Assembly: GCA_964553795.1 (NCBI GenBank) | Contig: CAZKMR010000002.1 | Location: 62,001 to 126,000, forward strand | Source of the DNA: JADLHS01 sp964553795 | Lineage (GTDB): Bacteria > Verrucomicrobiota > Verrucomicrobiia > Limisphaerales > JADLHS01 | Direction: 5' to 3' | DNA length: 64,000 nt | Shown here: positions 52,895 through 62,590 of the stretch, piece by piece | How the letters are laid out: every line of letters begins with the position of its first letter | Position numbering within the stretch: position 1 is the first letter of the stretch | The notes under the pieces: model-generated | What the model was told of the DNA's origin: nothing | What the model saw: only the letters and a program-made list of their open reading frames with translations | The model's database searches: none | Made by a program: the position numbers and the translations under genes

Positions 52895-52972
52895 GATGCC
52901 GCGTTTGAAACTGATTCCATTCCCAATGCCGGTTTTGCCTCACCTATTCTGCATTCCAATCTCTCACGTTGC

Positions 52973-53416
52973 ATGAACACTCCCTCACGCACGCCCGGCA
53001 TCTGCCGGATTGATCAGCCGCTCAAGTACAACCACGGCTATTTCGTGCGCTTGCAGCGCAAAGGAAAAATCCACACCGCCTTTTTCGCAGACAAGCAACT
53101 GGGCGGACGCAAAAAGGCATACGCCGCCGCGCAACGCCATTACCGCGAGCTGCGCTCAAAAATGGGGGAATCCAAAATGACTCCCCGGCGGTTCTGGGCC
53201 GAAGTACGCCGTCGGAAGGGGCGCTCCGGCATTCATGGCGTGCAGAAAATTGTCAATCGGCGCAGTGGCAAACCTGTCACCGTTTGGAAAGCGACCTGGA
53301 GTCCGCAGCCGTATGTGGTCCGCAGGAAGCAGTTTTCGGTTCGAAAGCACGGCGCGAGAAAGGCAAAACTTCTCGCCATCCGCGCCCGGCGCGCTGGCTT
53401 GCGGAGTTTAAAGTGA
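52973..53416 (+). CDS. AP2-like DNA-binding domain protein
   Basis: The 147-residue, very basic protein has no signal peptide. GYFVRLQRKGKIHTAFFAD then GGRKKAYAAAQRHYREL near 20-60 has the three-strand-plus-helix pattern of AP2/ERF-type domains known from plants, phages and mobile genetic elements. A second copy, less regular, is at the C-terminus (WKATWSPQP, KQFSVRKHGARKAKLLAIRA). Such bacterial proteins are uncharacterised; homing-endonuclease relatives use the domain to bind DNA. It stands alone between the esterase and a lipoprotein pair. Confidence 0.65.
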   Translation: MNTPSRTPGICRIDQPLKYNHGYFVRLQRKGKIHTAFFADKQLGGRKKAYAAAQRHYRELRSKMGESKMTPRRFWAEVRRRKGRSGIHGVQKIVNRRSGKPVTVWKATWSPQPYVVRRKQFSVRKHGARKAKLLAIRARRAGLRSLK

Positions 53417-53558
53417 ACGCCGGAGTTGATACTGTTCTGTGGCCATTGTCCCCAATTTGAAATGCTGTTCTTCAGCGACACATGAGTAGTCACTCCATCG
53501 CATTGTCCGTGCAAACTTTTGCACTTTACACACTTGGTGATTTGATTAGCGTGCCTCC

Positions 53559-53951
53559 ATGCGAACACTTTTTGCGATCTGCTGCGCAATGCTGTTTTTC
53601 TTTATTGGTTGCAGCATACCCAATCCTAGAGCCAACTCCATTGAACGAAACAGCAATTATACCCATGGAAGCGTCCAGTTGAGTTTGAAGAATGGGGTCA
53701 CAACTCAAGCTGAGGTTCTTGAAAAGTTTGGCGCACCAAATATCGCCACAGTTGATGCACAAGGACGCGAGGTTTGGACTTATCAAAAGCACGCAACAGT
53801 TTCCAGACAGGCTGGAGGTTATGCAACCATCCTCATCGCAGGCGGTGGCACGAGTGGATTCGAACAGTCTTCCAAAACTATGACACTAATTATCAAGTTC
53901 AACTCTGATAAGGTCGTTTCTGACTTTAATAGCATGTATACCAGTTTTTGA
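53559..53951 (+). CDS. Small lipoprotein, SmpA/BamE-like fold
   Basis: The protein has 130 residues. A lipoprotein signal peptide (LFAICCAMLFFFIGC, with lipobox cysteine) is followed by LKNGVTTQAEVLEKFGAPNI, then GREVWTYQK. This is the helix-helix-strand start typical of SmpA/OmlA (BamE-like) domains. It may sit in the outer membrane. The gene lies in a more A+T-rich stretch than its surroundings and is followed, seven bases later, by a second lipoprotein gene. Confidence 0.7.
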   Translation: MRTLFAICCAMLFFFIGCSIPNPRANSIERNSNYTHGSVQLSLKNGVTTQAEVLEKFGAPNIATVDAQGREVWTYQKHATVSRQAGGYATILIAGGGTSGFEQSSKTMTLIIKFNSDKVVSDFNSMYTSF

Positions 53952-53958
53952 GAGTGAT

Positions 53959-54426
53959 ATGAAAATTGCGAAGATTTTGCTTCTTGCTGCATTGGTTGCA
54001 ACTGTGTCTGGATGTGTTTCTGGCGGTGCGTCCAAAAAAAGCTCACTAGAACTACAAGCGTTTCAGCGGAAAGAATTCGACACCACAAAGAGGATTGCTT
54101 TCGCTTCAACACTCTCCGTGTTTCAAGACCTCGGATATATCATCAAAGCCGCGGACTTGGAAACCGGCCTGATCACTGCCTCAAGCCCGACAAAACACAC
54201 GGCATTTTGGGGCAGTCATATGAGCAACACCGACGCCAGCGCGTTCATAGAAGAGTTTGGAACTGGTCGCACGTTCGTCAGAGTCAATTTCGTTCAGATC
54301 AACGAGTCATCATCGGGTTATGGCATGAAATCAAAGAGTGACAAACCAATCCAAGATCCAAATGTGTACGAAACGTGCTTTCAAAAAATTCAAGAGGCCA
54401 TTTTCATTCGGAGCAACACGCAATAA
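53959..54426 (+). CDS. Lipoprotein of unknown function
   Basis: The protein has 155 residues. The signal peptide ends in a lipobox (LLLAALVATVSGC). The body contains TLSVFQDLGYIIKAADLETG, then LITASSPTK. This pattern is seen in small lipoproteins of many Gram-negative bacteria, which sense nothing known. It forms a pair with the BamE-like lipoprotein gene. Base composition is again more A+T rich than neighbouring genes, which may indicate separate origin. Confidence 0.65.
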   Translation: MKIAKILLLAALVATVSGCVSGGASKKSSLELQAFQRKEFDTTKRIAFASTLSVFQDLGYIIKAADLETGLITASSPTKHTAFWGSHMSNTDASAFIEEFGTGRTFVRVNFVQINESSSGYGMKSKSDKPIQDPNVYETCFQKIQEAIFIRSNTQ

Positions 54427-54497
54427 CAATCTGCCCTTGAAGAGAGAGATTTACACGAGTTGAGTCTGCCATTGAGAAGAATTGAATCCAAACTCCT

Positions 54498-57400
54498 TCA
54501 ATTCCCGCTCACGCGATAGAACGTCGCGGCGTTGCTGGGAGTAATGAGCAAAGACGTTTGCGTGGTCGGCGCGCCCAGCGGCGTCCAGACATCGGTGGTG
54601 AGATTGGTTCGCATCTCCACCTGGTACGGCGGCGTGCCACCGGTCCAACTCAACAACAGATCGTTGCCTTGCGGCTCGAGACTCGCCTGCAAAGGCACGG
54701 GCGACACCACCCGCACGAACAGAGTGGCGCTGTCGGCCAAACCGCCGGAGTCGGTCACACTCAACACCACAGTGTTTGTGCCGACATCGCCGCCGGCCGG
54801 GGTACCGGAAACAGTGCCGTTGGCGGCCACGGAAAGCCACGCGGGGCCGCTGACTTTGGCGAAGTTCAACGACTCAATCGGATTCAAATCCGTGACGTTG
54901 GTCGCGATGTTGACGTTGAGTGATTGCCCCGCCAACACGTCCGGCAAACTGAAGGGATCCTCGTTGAAGACCGGGCTGGCGTTCACGTAGATGTTCAACG
55001 TCGCAACGTTGGAAAGCCCGGCGGCATCGCGCGCACTCACTACGAATAAGTTCGTGTTGGCGTTGCCGTTGGCCGGCGTACCGGACAATGCGCCGTTCGA
55101 TCCCACCGTCAACCAACTCGGGCCACTGACTTTGGCGAAGGTAATCGCGTCGCCATTCGGTTCGGTCGCGTCCGTATTGATGGCGGAGAAGTAGGCCTGC
55201 CCCGCGTTGGCGTTGGGCTTGGTGATGGGATTGTTCACGAATTCGGGCGCGCGATTACTGGCGGCCTGATAGTGCGCGAGAATTTGCCCGGCGGACAAGG
55301 CGTAGTTGTAAATCGCCACATCCTGCATGAAACCGTTCCATTGGTTGTTATACGCGCCGGTGCCGCTCTGGCGCGAACCGATGGTCATTGCATTCGCGCT
55401 GCGCAACAGGCCGCGATAATTCTCCGTGGGGAAGTCTGAATTGCTGGCGTTCAAAACGCCGTTGACGTAGAGCAACACCTGTCCCGCCGGGCGATTGAGC
55501 ACGCCCACGACATGTTGCCATTGATTGTTGGGCACGATGTTACCGGTCGCGAGCACGGCATTGCCATCGTCTTTGCGCACAAAGAAACGAAACGCCCGGC
55601 CCGGTCCGCCGCAATCGAGATTGATCTGTTCCCCACCCGCGCCCGTGCCCTTGGTAATCAAGCCGGCATCCGATCCTGGCACGCCACCGCGCACCCAACA
55701 TTCCACCGTCAGGCTTTGATTCGCCGCGCTGCCGAAATCAATGGGGATGCTGCCGACGTAACTGTTCTGACTGGGCCCAAACCGCGCCGAGGTGTGCGTA
55801 TCGAGCAGGTTGTAACCGGGCTGACCGAGTTGGGTGCTGTTGTAAATTCCGTTGCGCCCGCCGACGCAATCAAACGCCGTGGTGCCGCTGGTTTCGTCGA
55901 GGCGGAAATAACTGAGCGGGTTGTCCGCCAGCACCAGTTGCGCGTAAGGATAATTCGGCGGCACCACCGTCAATGCCGCGGAACTGCTCAAAGCGCTGCC
56001 GTACAGATTGCTCACCAGCACCGAATAACTCGCGGCACTGTTGCTCTGCACATTGACCAGATTGAGCGTCGCGGCATTCGCACCCGGGATTGGCAGGCCG
56101 TTGCTGCGCCAATAGTAACCGACCGGCAAGGCGGCATTGACGCCCACGGAGTAACTGATGCTTTCGCCGATGGCGCGGCGGGAGGCGGCCGGCGTGGGTT
56201 GCTGCACAATTTGCGGCGCGCGATACACCGTCAATGTGGCCGCTTCGCTCGTCGTTGCACTGACGTTGTTGGTGACGATCACGTAGTAGTTCCCCGCGTG
56301 ACTGAGTTGAATGGAGGTCAGAACCAAATTGGAACTGGTCGCCCCGACCACCGGGGTACCGCTGCCGGGATTGCCGCGATACCATTGATAACTCAGGGGT
56401 GGCGCGCCCATTGCCACCACGTTGAATGTCACCGGCGCCGTGGGAATGTTGTTCGTCGTCGAGGCCGGTTGTTGCGCGATGGCGACCGCGGCCGGCATCG
56501 CTTGACCGCTGAGGCCCAGGATCGCCGTGGTCCGCGAACCACCGGCCGGCGGATTTGTGAAGGACACGGAACTGATCGTTTTGTTCAGGCCCAACGCCGC
56601 CAAGTCTATGGTGGTTTGATAAAGGTTCGGATTGTTCCAACCGGGATTCTCCGTATTGAACGTCGCCTGCCCCAACCGCACGCGCCCGAATCCTTGCAAA
56701 GCCACGTTTGCCGTCGTGCCATACCAATCCTGCGCGTTAAGGTTGAACACGGGACTCTTTGTGCCATCGCTAAAGTTCAACACCAACGAGCCCACGCCGC
56801 CGCCATTCGCTGAAGAGGCGAGAATCGCCAGCTTGTTCAACGCTTGTGGGGAGGCCAATGCGAGCGTGCCGGAGGCCGGATAAATATTACCCAGCATCAG
56901 CGCATTCGGGGCGCCATACGGGCCGACTTCAAAGATTGATCCGTCCACTTGACTGCGCACCTGTCGGTCGGACGGGAATCCCTGCAAACCTTGATTCGGA
57001 TTGCCGATTTGCGCGTTGCCATTCAGGCCCTCCTGATAAAACGCAAAATTATTTGGCACATCGAATCCCGTCGCTTGTGGCGCGGCGGTGGTTGCATCGT
57101 AGGGCACAATGATGCCCGCGTTGAAGCCGTTTACGGCGAGCGGATAACTGCCTTCGCGATCCAGCAGGTTGACCACGACGCGCCGGTTCAGTTCGTTCAA
57201 ACCCGGATTGTCGAGATTGAGAATGTTGACGAACAGTTCGAATCCGACGAAAAACACGGAGTTGGACGCGCGCTGGTCGTAATTCAGCAACGCATTATTC
57301 GCCACACTCAACACGCCGCTGTTGTTGATCGCAAAGGTGTTGCCGGTGTTTCCGGACGCGAAGGAATAGGCCAGGTTGCCCGGCGCGTTGGCCGGGACTA

Positions 57401-59180
57401 CGCCCACCACTGTGCCGTTGGAAACCTGCTCCAAAACGCTCAGCCGCGTCGGTTGCCGCGCTCCCGCCACTGCGCCAACAATCGAGTAATACCCCAGACT
57501 TCCATACGCCGAAAAGCCGGTGGTCAGCGGATCGTTCTTGCCGACGCCATGAACGCGAAACGTGTACGTGCCAGCGGGGAGATTCGCCGTGAGACTCGCC
57601 CACAAGGTATTCTGCGGATTGTTGCTCAAGATGACGGTGTTGCCGCTATTCGCGATGGTCACCGCGAGACCGAGATTGGCCCAGTCGTTATGCACCGGCC
57701 GCGCGGTCAACGAAACCGGACCGCCCGTCGTCGTGAACTGAAACGCATCCGTGTCGCCGGTGCGCTCAATTACGCCTTCCGCCGATACTGATTCATCGGG
57801 ATGCACTTCGAGATATCGCGCCGTGGCCAGCGTGCTGCCCGTATCATCCGTGCGGTAATCCACACTATTGTTATTGTTGACGATGCGACTGAGTTCATCT
57901 TCGAGCTCATTGGCGCCCGCGTATTCCCCTTTGGCCCACTGTGACACCGGCTGATAATAACCCACGCCCATGATGGGCGCCCAACCGGTCTCACCGCTAC
58001 CGTGTCCGCCGTAATACTCATTCGTGGTCGTGCTCCCGTTGCCCTGACCTTGATGCGACAATTGCAAGGTGTGTCCCGCTTCGTGCGACGCCACTTCCGC
58101 CGCGCTCTTGCCAGTGTTGTAGAGTGACCAGCAAGGCGTGTCGCCGCCCCAATTCCACGACCCATAAAAGGCCACGCCCGCCGCGGTTACCGGCGTGGTG
58201 GTGAACGACACGCGCTGCCGGCTGGTTTCCGGGGCGGCGAAGTAAACTTTGAAATCCGTCGTGACATTGATGTTGAAGGGCAGGAAATCCTCCGCCACCC
58301 GTTTCCACACGTCGTAGATCGTGTTGTTGTTAATTCCGGTAGGTTTAGCGTAGTACACCCCACCCCACGTCGGCGTGTAACCGCCCGCGAAATCCAGCAA
58401 CAGCACCCCCGTCGCCCCGGGCAAGCTTTGCAGCGACACAATGTTGCTGTTGTAACTGGGCACAAACATCGGCACTTCGTCCGCCCGCAACGGCGGAATC
58501 TCCATGGTTTCCGCTTGGTGCGAGTCAACTTCGGCCGCCGCCACCTGCGGAAACGTGGAGCGCAGACAAATCACCTCGTCCAACCGGCGTTGCCACAATT
58601 CCGGTTCGCCGCCCGGCCCCGTCGGCTCAATCCGATACGCCGTCTGACTGTCGGGAAACATCACTACCCCGACAGCTTTGCCCGCGACACCCAATTGCGG
58701 CGGCGTCAGGAAGAAAAACTCTCCCGACTCCGGCGCGCTCAAGTCCCCGGAAAAATAGGACAACTCCCCATTCCGATACTGCGTGATACGCACGATTCCC
58801 TGAGCGATGCGGCCTTCGGTCAATTCAAACTCGATTGCGTCTCCCGCCGCCACGGATTGATGCGCCGCCATGAAGCCAGTGTCCCACGCGCGTTTCGATT
58901 TACCCGGTTCGCGCAGTGACGGCGCGTAAGGATTAAAGCTCACGGTGTTGGCGACTGTCCCGCTTGCCGGTGCGACTGTTCCTGGCGTCGCCATGCTGGG
59001 CTCATTTGCGGTCGAGGAAACTGCAACTGTTGAAGGTTCAACCAGCGGATTCTCCGTGGCAGTTTGAACCAACGGCACTTCGCGCGATAGGTTCGATTGA
59101 AACACCAGCACGCCAATGGCCAACAACGTCACAACTCCGCCGACAACAACACGCGTTTTCATTACTTCTCGAAACTTCAT
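54498..59180 (-). CDS. Very large secreted zinc metalloprotease with Ig-like and LamG-like domains
   Basis: The protein has 1560 residues; a start at 59162 (MKTRVVVGG) is equally plausible. An N-terminal hydrophobic segment is followed by a pro-region to about 225. A metzincin-type catalytic domain carries HEAGHTLQLSH (HExxHxxxxxH) near 365-375 and a Met-turn IMGVGYY near 405. A PPC-like domain (DAFQFTTTGG) near 480-570 follows. Then come cadherin- and Ig-like segments, a LamG domain near 1080-1290 (PLSYFRLDETSGT), two putative Ig repeats with GTPANGN and GTPAGGD, and a fibronectin-like end. It probably degrades extracellular protein. It does not carry a PEP-CTERM signal. Confidence 0.85.
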   Translation of the reverse strand: MKFREVMKTRVVVGGVVTLLAIGVLVFQSNLSREVPLVQTATENPLVEPSTVAVSSTANEPSMATPGTVAPASGTVANTVSFNPYAPSLREPGKSKRAWDTGFMAAHQSVAAGDAIEFELTEGRIAQGIVRITQYRNGELSYFSGDLSAPESGEFFFLTPPQLGVAGKAVGVVMFPDSQTAYRIEPTGPGGEPELWQRRLDEVICLRSTFPQVAAAEVDSHQAETMEIPPLRADEVPMFVPSYNSNIVSLQSLPGATGVLLLDFAGGYTPTWGGVYYAKPTGINNNTIYDVWKRVAEDFLPFNINVTTDFKVYFAAPETSRQRVSFTTTPVTAAGVAFYGSWNWGGDTPCWSLYNTGKSAAEVASHEAGHTLQLSHQGQGNGSTTTNEYYGGHGSGETGWAPIMGVGYYQPVSQWAKGEYAGANELEDELSRIVNNNNSVDYRTDDTGSTLATARYLEVHPDESVSAEGVIERTGDTDAFQFTTTGGPVSLTARPVHNDWANLGLAVTIANSGNTVILSNNPQNTLWASLTANLPAGTYTFRVHGVGKNDPLTTGFSAYGSLGYYSIVGAVAGARQPTRLSVLEQVSNGTVVGVVPANAPGNLAYSFASGNTGNTFAINNSGVLSVANNALLNYDQRASNSVFFVGFELFVNILNLDNPGLNELNRRVVVNLLDREGSYPLAVNGFNAGIIVPYDATTAAPQATGFDVPNNFAFYQEGLNGNAQIGNPNQGLQGFPSDRQVRSQVDGSIFEVGPYGAPNALMLGNIYPASGTLALASPQALNKLAILASSANGGGVGSLVLNFSDGTKSPVFNLNAQDWYGTTANVALQGFGRVRLGQATFNTENPGWNNPNLYQTTIDLAALGLNKTISSVSFTNPPAGGSRTTAILGLSGQAMPAAVAIAQQPASTTNNIPTAPVTFNVVAMGAPPLSYQWYRGNPGSGTPVVGATSSNLVLTSIQLSHAGNYYVIVTNNVSATTSEAATLTVYRAPQIVQQPTPAASRRAIGESISYSVGVNAALPVGYYWRSNGLPIPGANAATLNLVNVQSNSAASYSVLVSNLYGSALSSSAALTVVPPNYPYAQLVLADNPLSYFRLDETSGTTAFDCVGGRNGIYNSTQLGQPGYNLLDTHTSARFGPSQNSYVGSIPIDFGSAANQSLTVECWVRGGVPGSDAGLITKGTGAGGEQINLDCGGPGRAFRFFVRKDDGNAVLATGNIVPNNQWQHVVGVLNRPAGQVLLYVNGVLNASNSDFPTENYRGLLRSANAMTIGSRQSGTGAYNNQWNGFMQDVAIYNYALSAGQILAHYQAASNRAPEFVNNPITKPNANAGQAYFSAINTDATEPNGDAITFAKVSGPSWLTVGSNGALSGTPANGNANTNLFVVSARDAAGLSNVATLNIYVNASPVFNEDPFSLPDVLAGQSLNVNIATNVTDLNPIESLNFAKVSGPAWLSVAANGTVSGTPAGGDVGTNTVVLSVTDSGGLADSATLFVRVVSPVPLQASLEPQGNDLLLSWTGGTPPYQVEMRTNLTTDVWTPLGAPTTQTSLLITPSNAATFYRVSGN

Positions 59181-59454
59181 CTGTGGTTAGGATTGCCTCC
59201 CACCGGCGAAACCCGCCCAAACGCCAGTTTAGCAGCGCCTGACCAGTTTCCAACGGGGCATGCCCTTATTCTCTCCAACGCGCGGCTGACCACAACCGGA
59301 CTAATGTGGCTTTTATGGTAATTATGTAACCTCGCTTTGCGTTGACTGAAAGCAATCGTCCCCAATTTTTAACGCCCCGCGCGTTGATGCGTTCGGGTTC
59401 GTTATCCGTAAGGCAAAGAACACTAATCCTGGAATGAAGTTCAAATGTGCGTGA

Positions 59455-60432
59455 TTAACCCTCTGTCACGCGCAGACTCGTGAAGCGACCCTCAGTTGTG
59501 TTCCATTCAGCGCTGACTTTCCCAACTGGTTGCCGACCGAGAAACGCCGCCGGTTGAGCGGAAGCCATCGCCCACGCTTCCGTCACGGAAACACCGGCAA
59601 ACTTCACGGTATTGGCCACAGCTCGATCCAACGAGAGCGCCGAACCCGCCAGCCACGGTTTGCCCGGTGGCGCGACCCGGCCGTTTGCGTCGAGTTCGAC
59701 AATTTCTCCACTCAATTCGTAGCGACCCGGCGGGCTGGCGGCCGCGGCGGTGGCGTCGCTGACCAGAATTGTGCGCGCCGGCGTTTTCGCCCGAATCATC
59801 GCCTTCACCGTCGCGGGCGGCAGGTGATGTCCATCGACGATCAAACTGGCATGCAATTCGTCCGCCGCGAGTTGTTCCCAGATGAAATTAGGATGTCGCG
59901 GCAACTGCTGCGCGCAGCCGTTGCCGAGATGTGTCGAGAGCGTCGCCCCCGCCTGGACAGCGGCGCGAATTTGTTCCGGCGTCGCCGCGGTGTGCCCGAG
60001 GGCCACGCGAATGTTTTGCGTCACCAGAAATTCAATCAGCGCCAATGCCCCGGGCACTTCCGGCGCCAGGGTGACCAAAACAATCTTGCCCTGCGCCGCC
60101 TCTTGCCGGCGTAGAAAGTCGTCGCGCGTCGCGGGAATCACATGTTGCCGCGGATGCGCCCCGCGCGGTCCATCCTCCACCGCAATGTATGGCCCTTCCA
60201 TGTGCAGGCCGGCAATCGCTGGGTGATTTAATGCCAACATCGCCTGGGCGCATTGACGGAACCGTTCCAGCGACGAGGTGATGAGCGTTGGCAAAAAACG
60301 CGTCACTCCCGTGGCCCGCATCGCTTCAATTGCGCGATGCAATTCTTCCGCTGCTGCGCCGGGTTGGTTGAAGTCCACGCCGGCGAAGCCGTTCACCTGC
60401 AAATCGAACAATCCTGGAAGTTCAACCCGCAT
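59455..60432 (-). CDS. nagA: N-acetylglucosamine-6-phosphate deacetylase, lacking the usual N-terminal strands
   Basis: The 325-residue amidohydrolase makes glucosamine 6-phosphate. Motifs are LFDLQVNGFAGVDF at the N-terminus, metal glutamate in GLHMEGPYIA near 95, histidines in ALGHTAATPEQIRAAV near 155 and STHLGNG near 180, SLIVDGHHLPP near 208 and the catalytic aspartate in LVSDATAAA near 235. Usual NagA proteins have about 380 residues and begin with about 50 residues of beta strands that are absent here. The start overlaps the end of the upstream nagB-like gene by 11 bases. Confidence 0.88.
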   Translation of the reverse strand: MRVELPGLFDLQVNGFAGVDFNQPGAAAEELHRAIEAMRATGVTRFLPTLITSSLERFRQCAQAMLALNHPAIAGLHMEGPYIAVEDGPRGAHPRQHVIPATRDDFLRRQEAAQGKIVLVTLAPEVPGALALIEFLVTQNIRVALGHTAATPEQIRAAVQAGATLSTHLGNGCAQQLPRHPNFIWEQLAADELHASLIVDGHHLPPATVKAMIRAKTPARTILVSDATAAAASPPGRYELSGEIVELDANGRVAPPGKPWLAGSALSLDRAVANTVKFAGVSVTEAWAMASAQPAAFLGRQPVGKVSAEWNTTEGRFTSLRVTEG

Positions 60433-61180
60433 GCGGCTGATGAATGGGGTTGGCCAGTAACGACGCCGAAGCCTGATCTAAAAACATCGTGACATCGGGA
60501 TGCGTTTGCAAAATGGAAGCCGGCGCAGCCGGACTGACCGGACCTTCGAGACAGGCTTGCACCGCGCGGGCTTTTCGTTCGTCGGGCACAACACAGAGAA
60601 TTGTTTTCGCCTTCATGATTTGGCGAATGGACATGGAAATCGCCTGCCGCGGAACTTCCGCCATGTCCTTGAACCAGCCCTCGCCGACCTGTTGACGCCG
60701 ACAGGCTTCGTCCAACGTCACCACCAGATAAGGTTCTTCCGTTGTAAAATCCGCCGGGGGATCATTGAACGCCAGATGCCCGTTCTCGCCAATGCCGACG
60801 AAGGCGACGTCAATCGGAGCGCGATTCAATTCCACTCCCACCGCGCGACAAACCGCGTTCACGTCCCCTTCCCCATCCAACAAGTGAGCCGTGCGAATGC
60901 CCGCCGGCTCAATGAGACGCTCGCGCAAATATTTTCGGAAGCTCGCCGGATGCGTCGCCGGCAATCCGACGTATTCATCCAGGTGAAATAATTCCACGCG
61001 CTCCCAAGCAATCCCGGGAATCGCGAGCAAGGCTTGCAGGAAATTGAACTGTGAAGCACCGGTGGCCGCGATAATCCGCGCCCCGCCCGTGCGGGCGATG
61101 GTTTGGCCCAAAATCAGCGCGGCCTCCGCGGCGGCGGCGCGACCGAGCGCCCGACTGTCCGTTGCCATGTGCAATCGCAT
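60422..61180 (-). CDS. nagB: Glucosamine-6-phosphate deaminase
   Basis: The 252-residue protein belongs to the NagB/6-phosphogluconolactonase fold. Motifs are TGASQFNFLQAL near 40, the catalytic ELFHLDEYVG near 63-72 and the FVGIGENGHLAFNDPPADF block near 130-148. It converts glucosamine 6-phosphate to fructose 6-phosphate plus ammonia. With nagA downstream it gives a complete route from GlcNAc-6-phosphate into glycolysis, which could accept amino sugar released by the NamZ-type enzyme (inference). Confidence 0.92.
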   Translation of the reverse strand: MRLHMATDSRALGRAAAAEAALILGQTIARTGGARIIAATGASQFNFLQALLAIPGIAWERVELFHLDEYVGLPATHPASFRKYLRERLIEPAGIRTAHLLDGEGDVNAVCRAVGVELNRAPIDVAFVGIGENGHLAFNDPPADFTTEEPYLVVTLDEACRRQQVGEGWFKDMAEVPRQAISMSIRQIMKAKTILCVVPDERKARAVQACLEGPVSPAAPASILQTHPDVTMFLDQASASLLANPIHQPHAG

Positions 61181-61195
61181 ATTTCGTCTTCCCGT

Positions 61196-62512
61196 TCAAA
61201 CTTGCGGCTCCCAACCGGCCCGATACTCGCGGCCCACGAATTCTTCCGTCCCGGGAGCGGAAAGAATCTTCCGGTTTTGCGGATCGAAATCAATCGTGCG
61301 CCCGGTGCGCCACGCGATGTTTCCGAGGTGACACAGCACCGTGCTCTTCTGCCCTTCCGCAATCTCCGCCGCCAACGGTGTTCCGGATCGAATGGCGTCC
61401 GCAAAATTTTGGAAGTGGACTACGTCGTAGCCGTAGGTGTCGAGTCGGTCGCTTTTGATTTCGCGCCCCACTTTGTTCTTCAGGTCGTAAATCGTGGCGT
61501 TGTTTCCGGCAATGGAAAGACTGCCCTTCGCGCCATAGAAATTGACGCCGAAGGAAGCGCCTTCAAATCCACGCGGCGCGCAACTGTGCCCTTCCCACGC
61601 CATACCCCGGTCTCCGAAATCGAATGTCGCCACCGTCGTGTCCGGCGTTTCCCAATCGTCCTGGTGGAAGTAGCGATTGCCGCCGCACGTGACGCGAGTG
61701 GGCAACTCCACCTGCAAGCCCCAGCGGGCGAGATCCAACGCGTGCACGGCGTTGTTGCCCATTTCGCCCGTGCCCCAATGCCAGAACCAGTGCCAGTTGT
61801 AGTGAATCAGATTATCGCGGAACGGCCGCTCCGGCGCCGGGCCCTGCCAGAGGGAATAATCCAGCCAGTCCGGCACGGCGGCAATTTTCCCGCGCCCAAT
61901 GCTGGCGCGATTGTTGGCGTACCAGCCGCGCGCAAATCGTACGGCGCCGATTTCTCCCGCCTGCAACGCCTGCATCGCCTCCTGCACCCACGGCCAACTG
62001 CGCCGTTGATTGCCCATTTGCACCACGCGTTTGTGCTTTCGCGCGGCAGTCACAATGAGTTCGCTTTCGCGCAGGTTATGGCTGCCGGGTTTTTCCACGT
62101 AAACGTGTTTCCCCGCCGCACACGCCATGATTGTGGCCGGTGCGTGCCAGTGATCCGGCGTGGCGATGGAAACCGCGTCCACTTCCGGGTTGTCGAACAA
62201 GCGCCGGAGATCGCTCACGGCTTTGGGCGGGCGCGCCTGGAGTTTGGCCGCGGCGGCAATGCCTTTCTCAACCGCTCGTTTGTCCACATCACACACGAAC
62301 CCCACTTCGACATTCGGCACGCCCAACAAACCCCTGATATGATTCATACCTCGCGCGTTGCAGCCAATGACCGCGACGACGATTTTGTTTTGGGCTGCAT
62401 TCGCGGCCCGGAGCGTCGCGCCGCTGGACAGGGCAACAACGCCGGCAGTTGTGACCGCGGTTCGTTTCAGGAACGCGCGGCGGGGAATTAATTTTGTAGC
62501 GGTTGAATTCAT
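61196..62512 (-). CDS. TAT-exported Gfo/Idh/MocA-family oxidoreductase
   Basis: The protein has 438 residues from the ATG at 62512, which has GGAAA before it; longer starts at 62527 and 62575 exist. A twin-arginine signal (PRRAFLKRTAVTTAGVVALS) is followed by an NAD(P)-binding Rossmann fold (VAVIGCNARGMNHI), EVDAVSIATPDHWHA near 110 and the EKPGSH motif near 145. The C-terminal alpha/beta domain contains YSLWQGPAPERP and GNNAVHALDLARWGL. Such secreted Gfo/Idh proteins are expanded in Verrucomicrobia and Planctomycetes. Substrates are unknown, though some act on glycosides. Confidence 0.9.
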   Translation of the reverse strand: MNSTATKLIPRRAFLKRTAVTTAGVVALSSGATLRAANAAQNKIVVAVIGCNARGMNHIRGLLGVPNVEVGFVCDVDKRAVEKGIAAAAKLQARPPKAVSDLRRLFDNPEVDAVSIATPDHWHAPATIMACAAGKHVYVEKPGSHNLRESELIVTAARKHKRVVQMGNQRRSWPWVQEAMQALQAGEIGAVRFARGWYANNRASIGRGKIAAVPDWLDYSLWQGPAPERPFRDNLIHYNWHWFWHWGTGEMGNNAVHALDLARWGLQVELPTRVTCGGNRYFHQDDWETPDTTVATFDFGDRGMAWEGHSCAPRGFEGASFGVNFYGAKGSLSIAGNNATIYDLKNKVGREIKSDRLDTYGYDVVHFQNFADAIRSGTPLAAEIAEGQKSTVLCHLGNIAWRTGRTIDFDPQNRKILSAPGTEEFVGREYRAGWEPQV

Positions 62513-62590
62513 GTTGCTTGTTTCCATTTCTCGATCTGTGCCGGTCAGTTCAAAACTTTCCGCTCGTGCTGCCAAACGATTGACCTGAGC

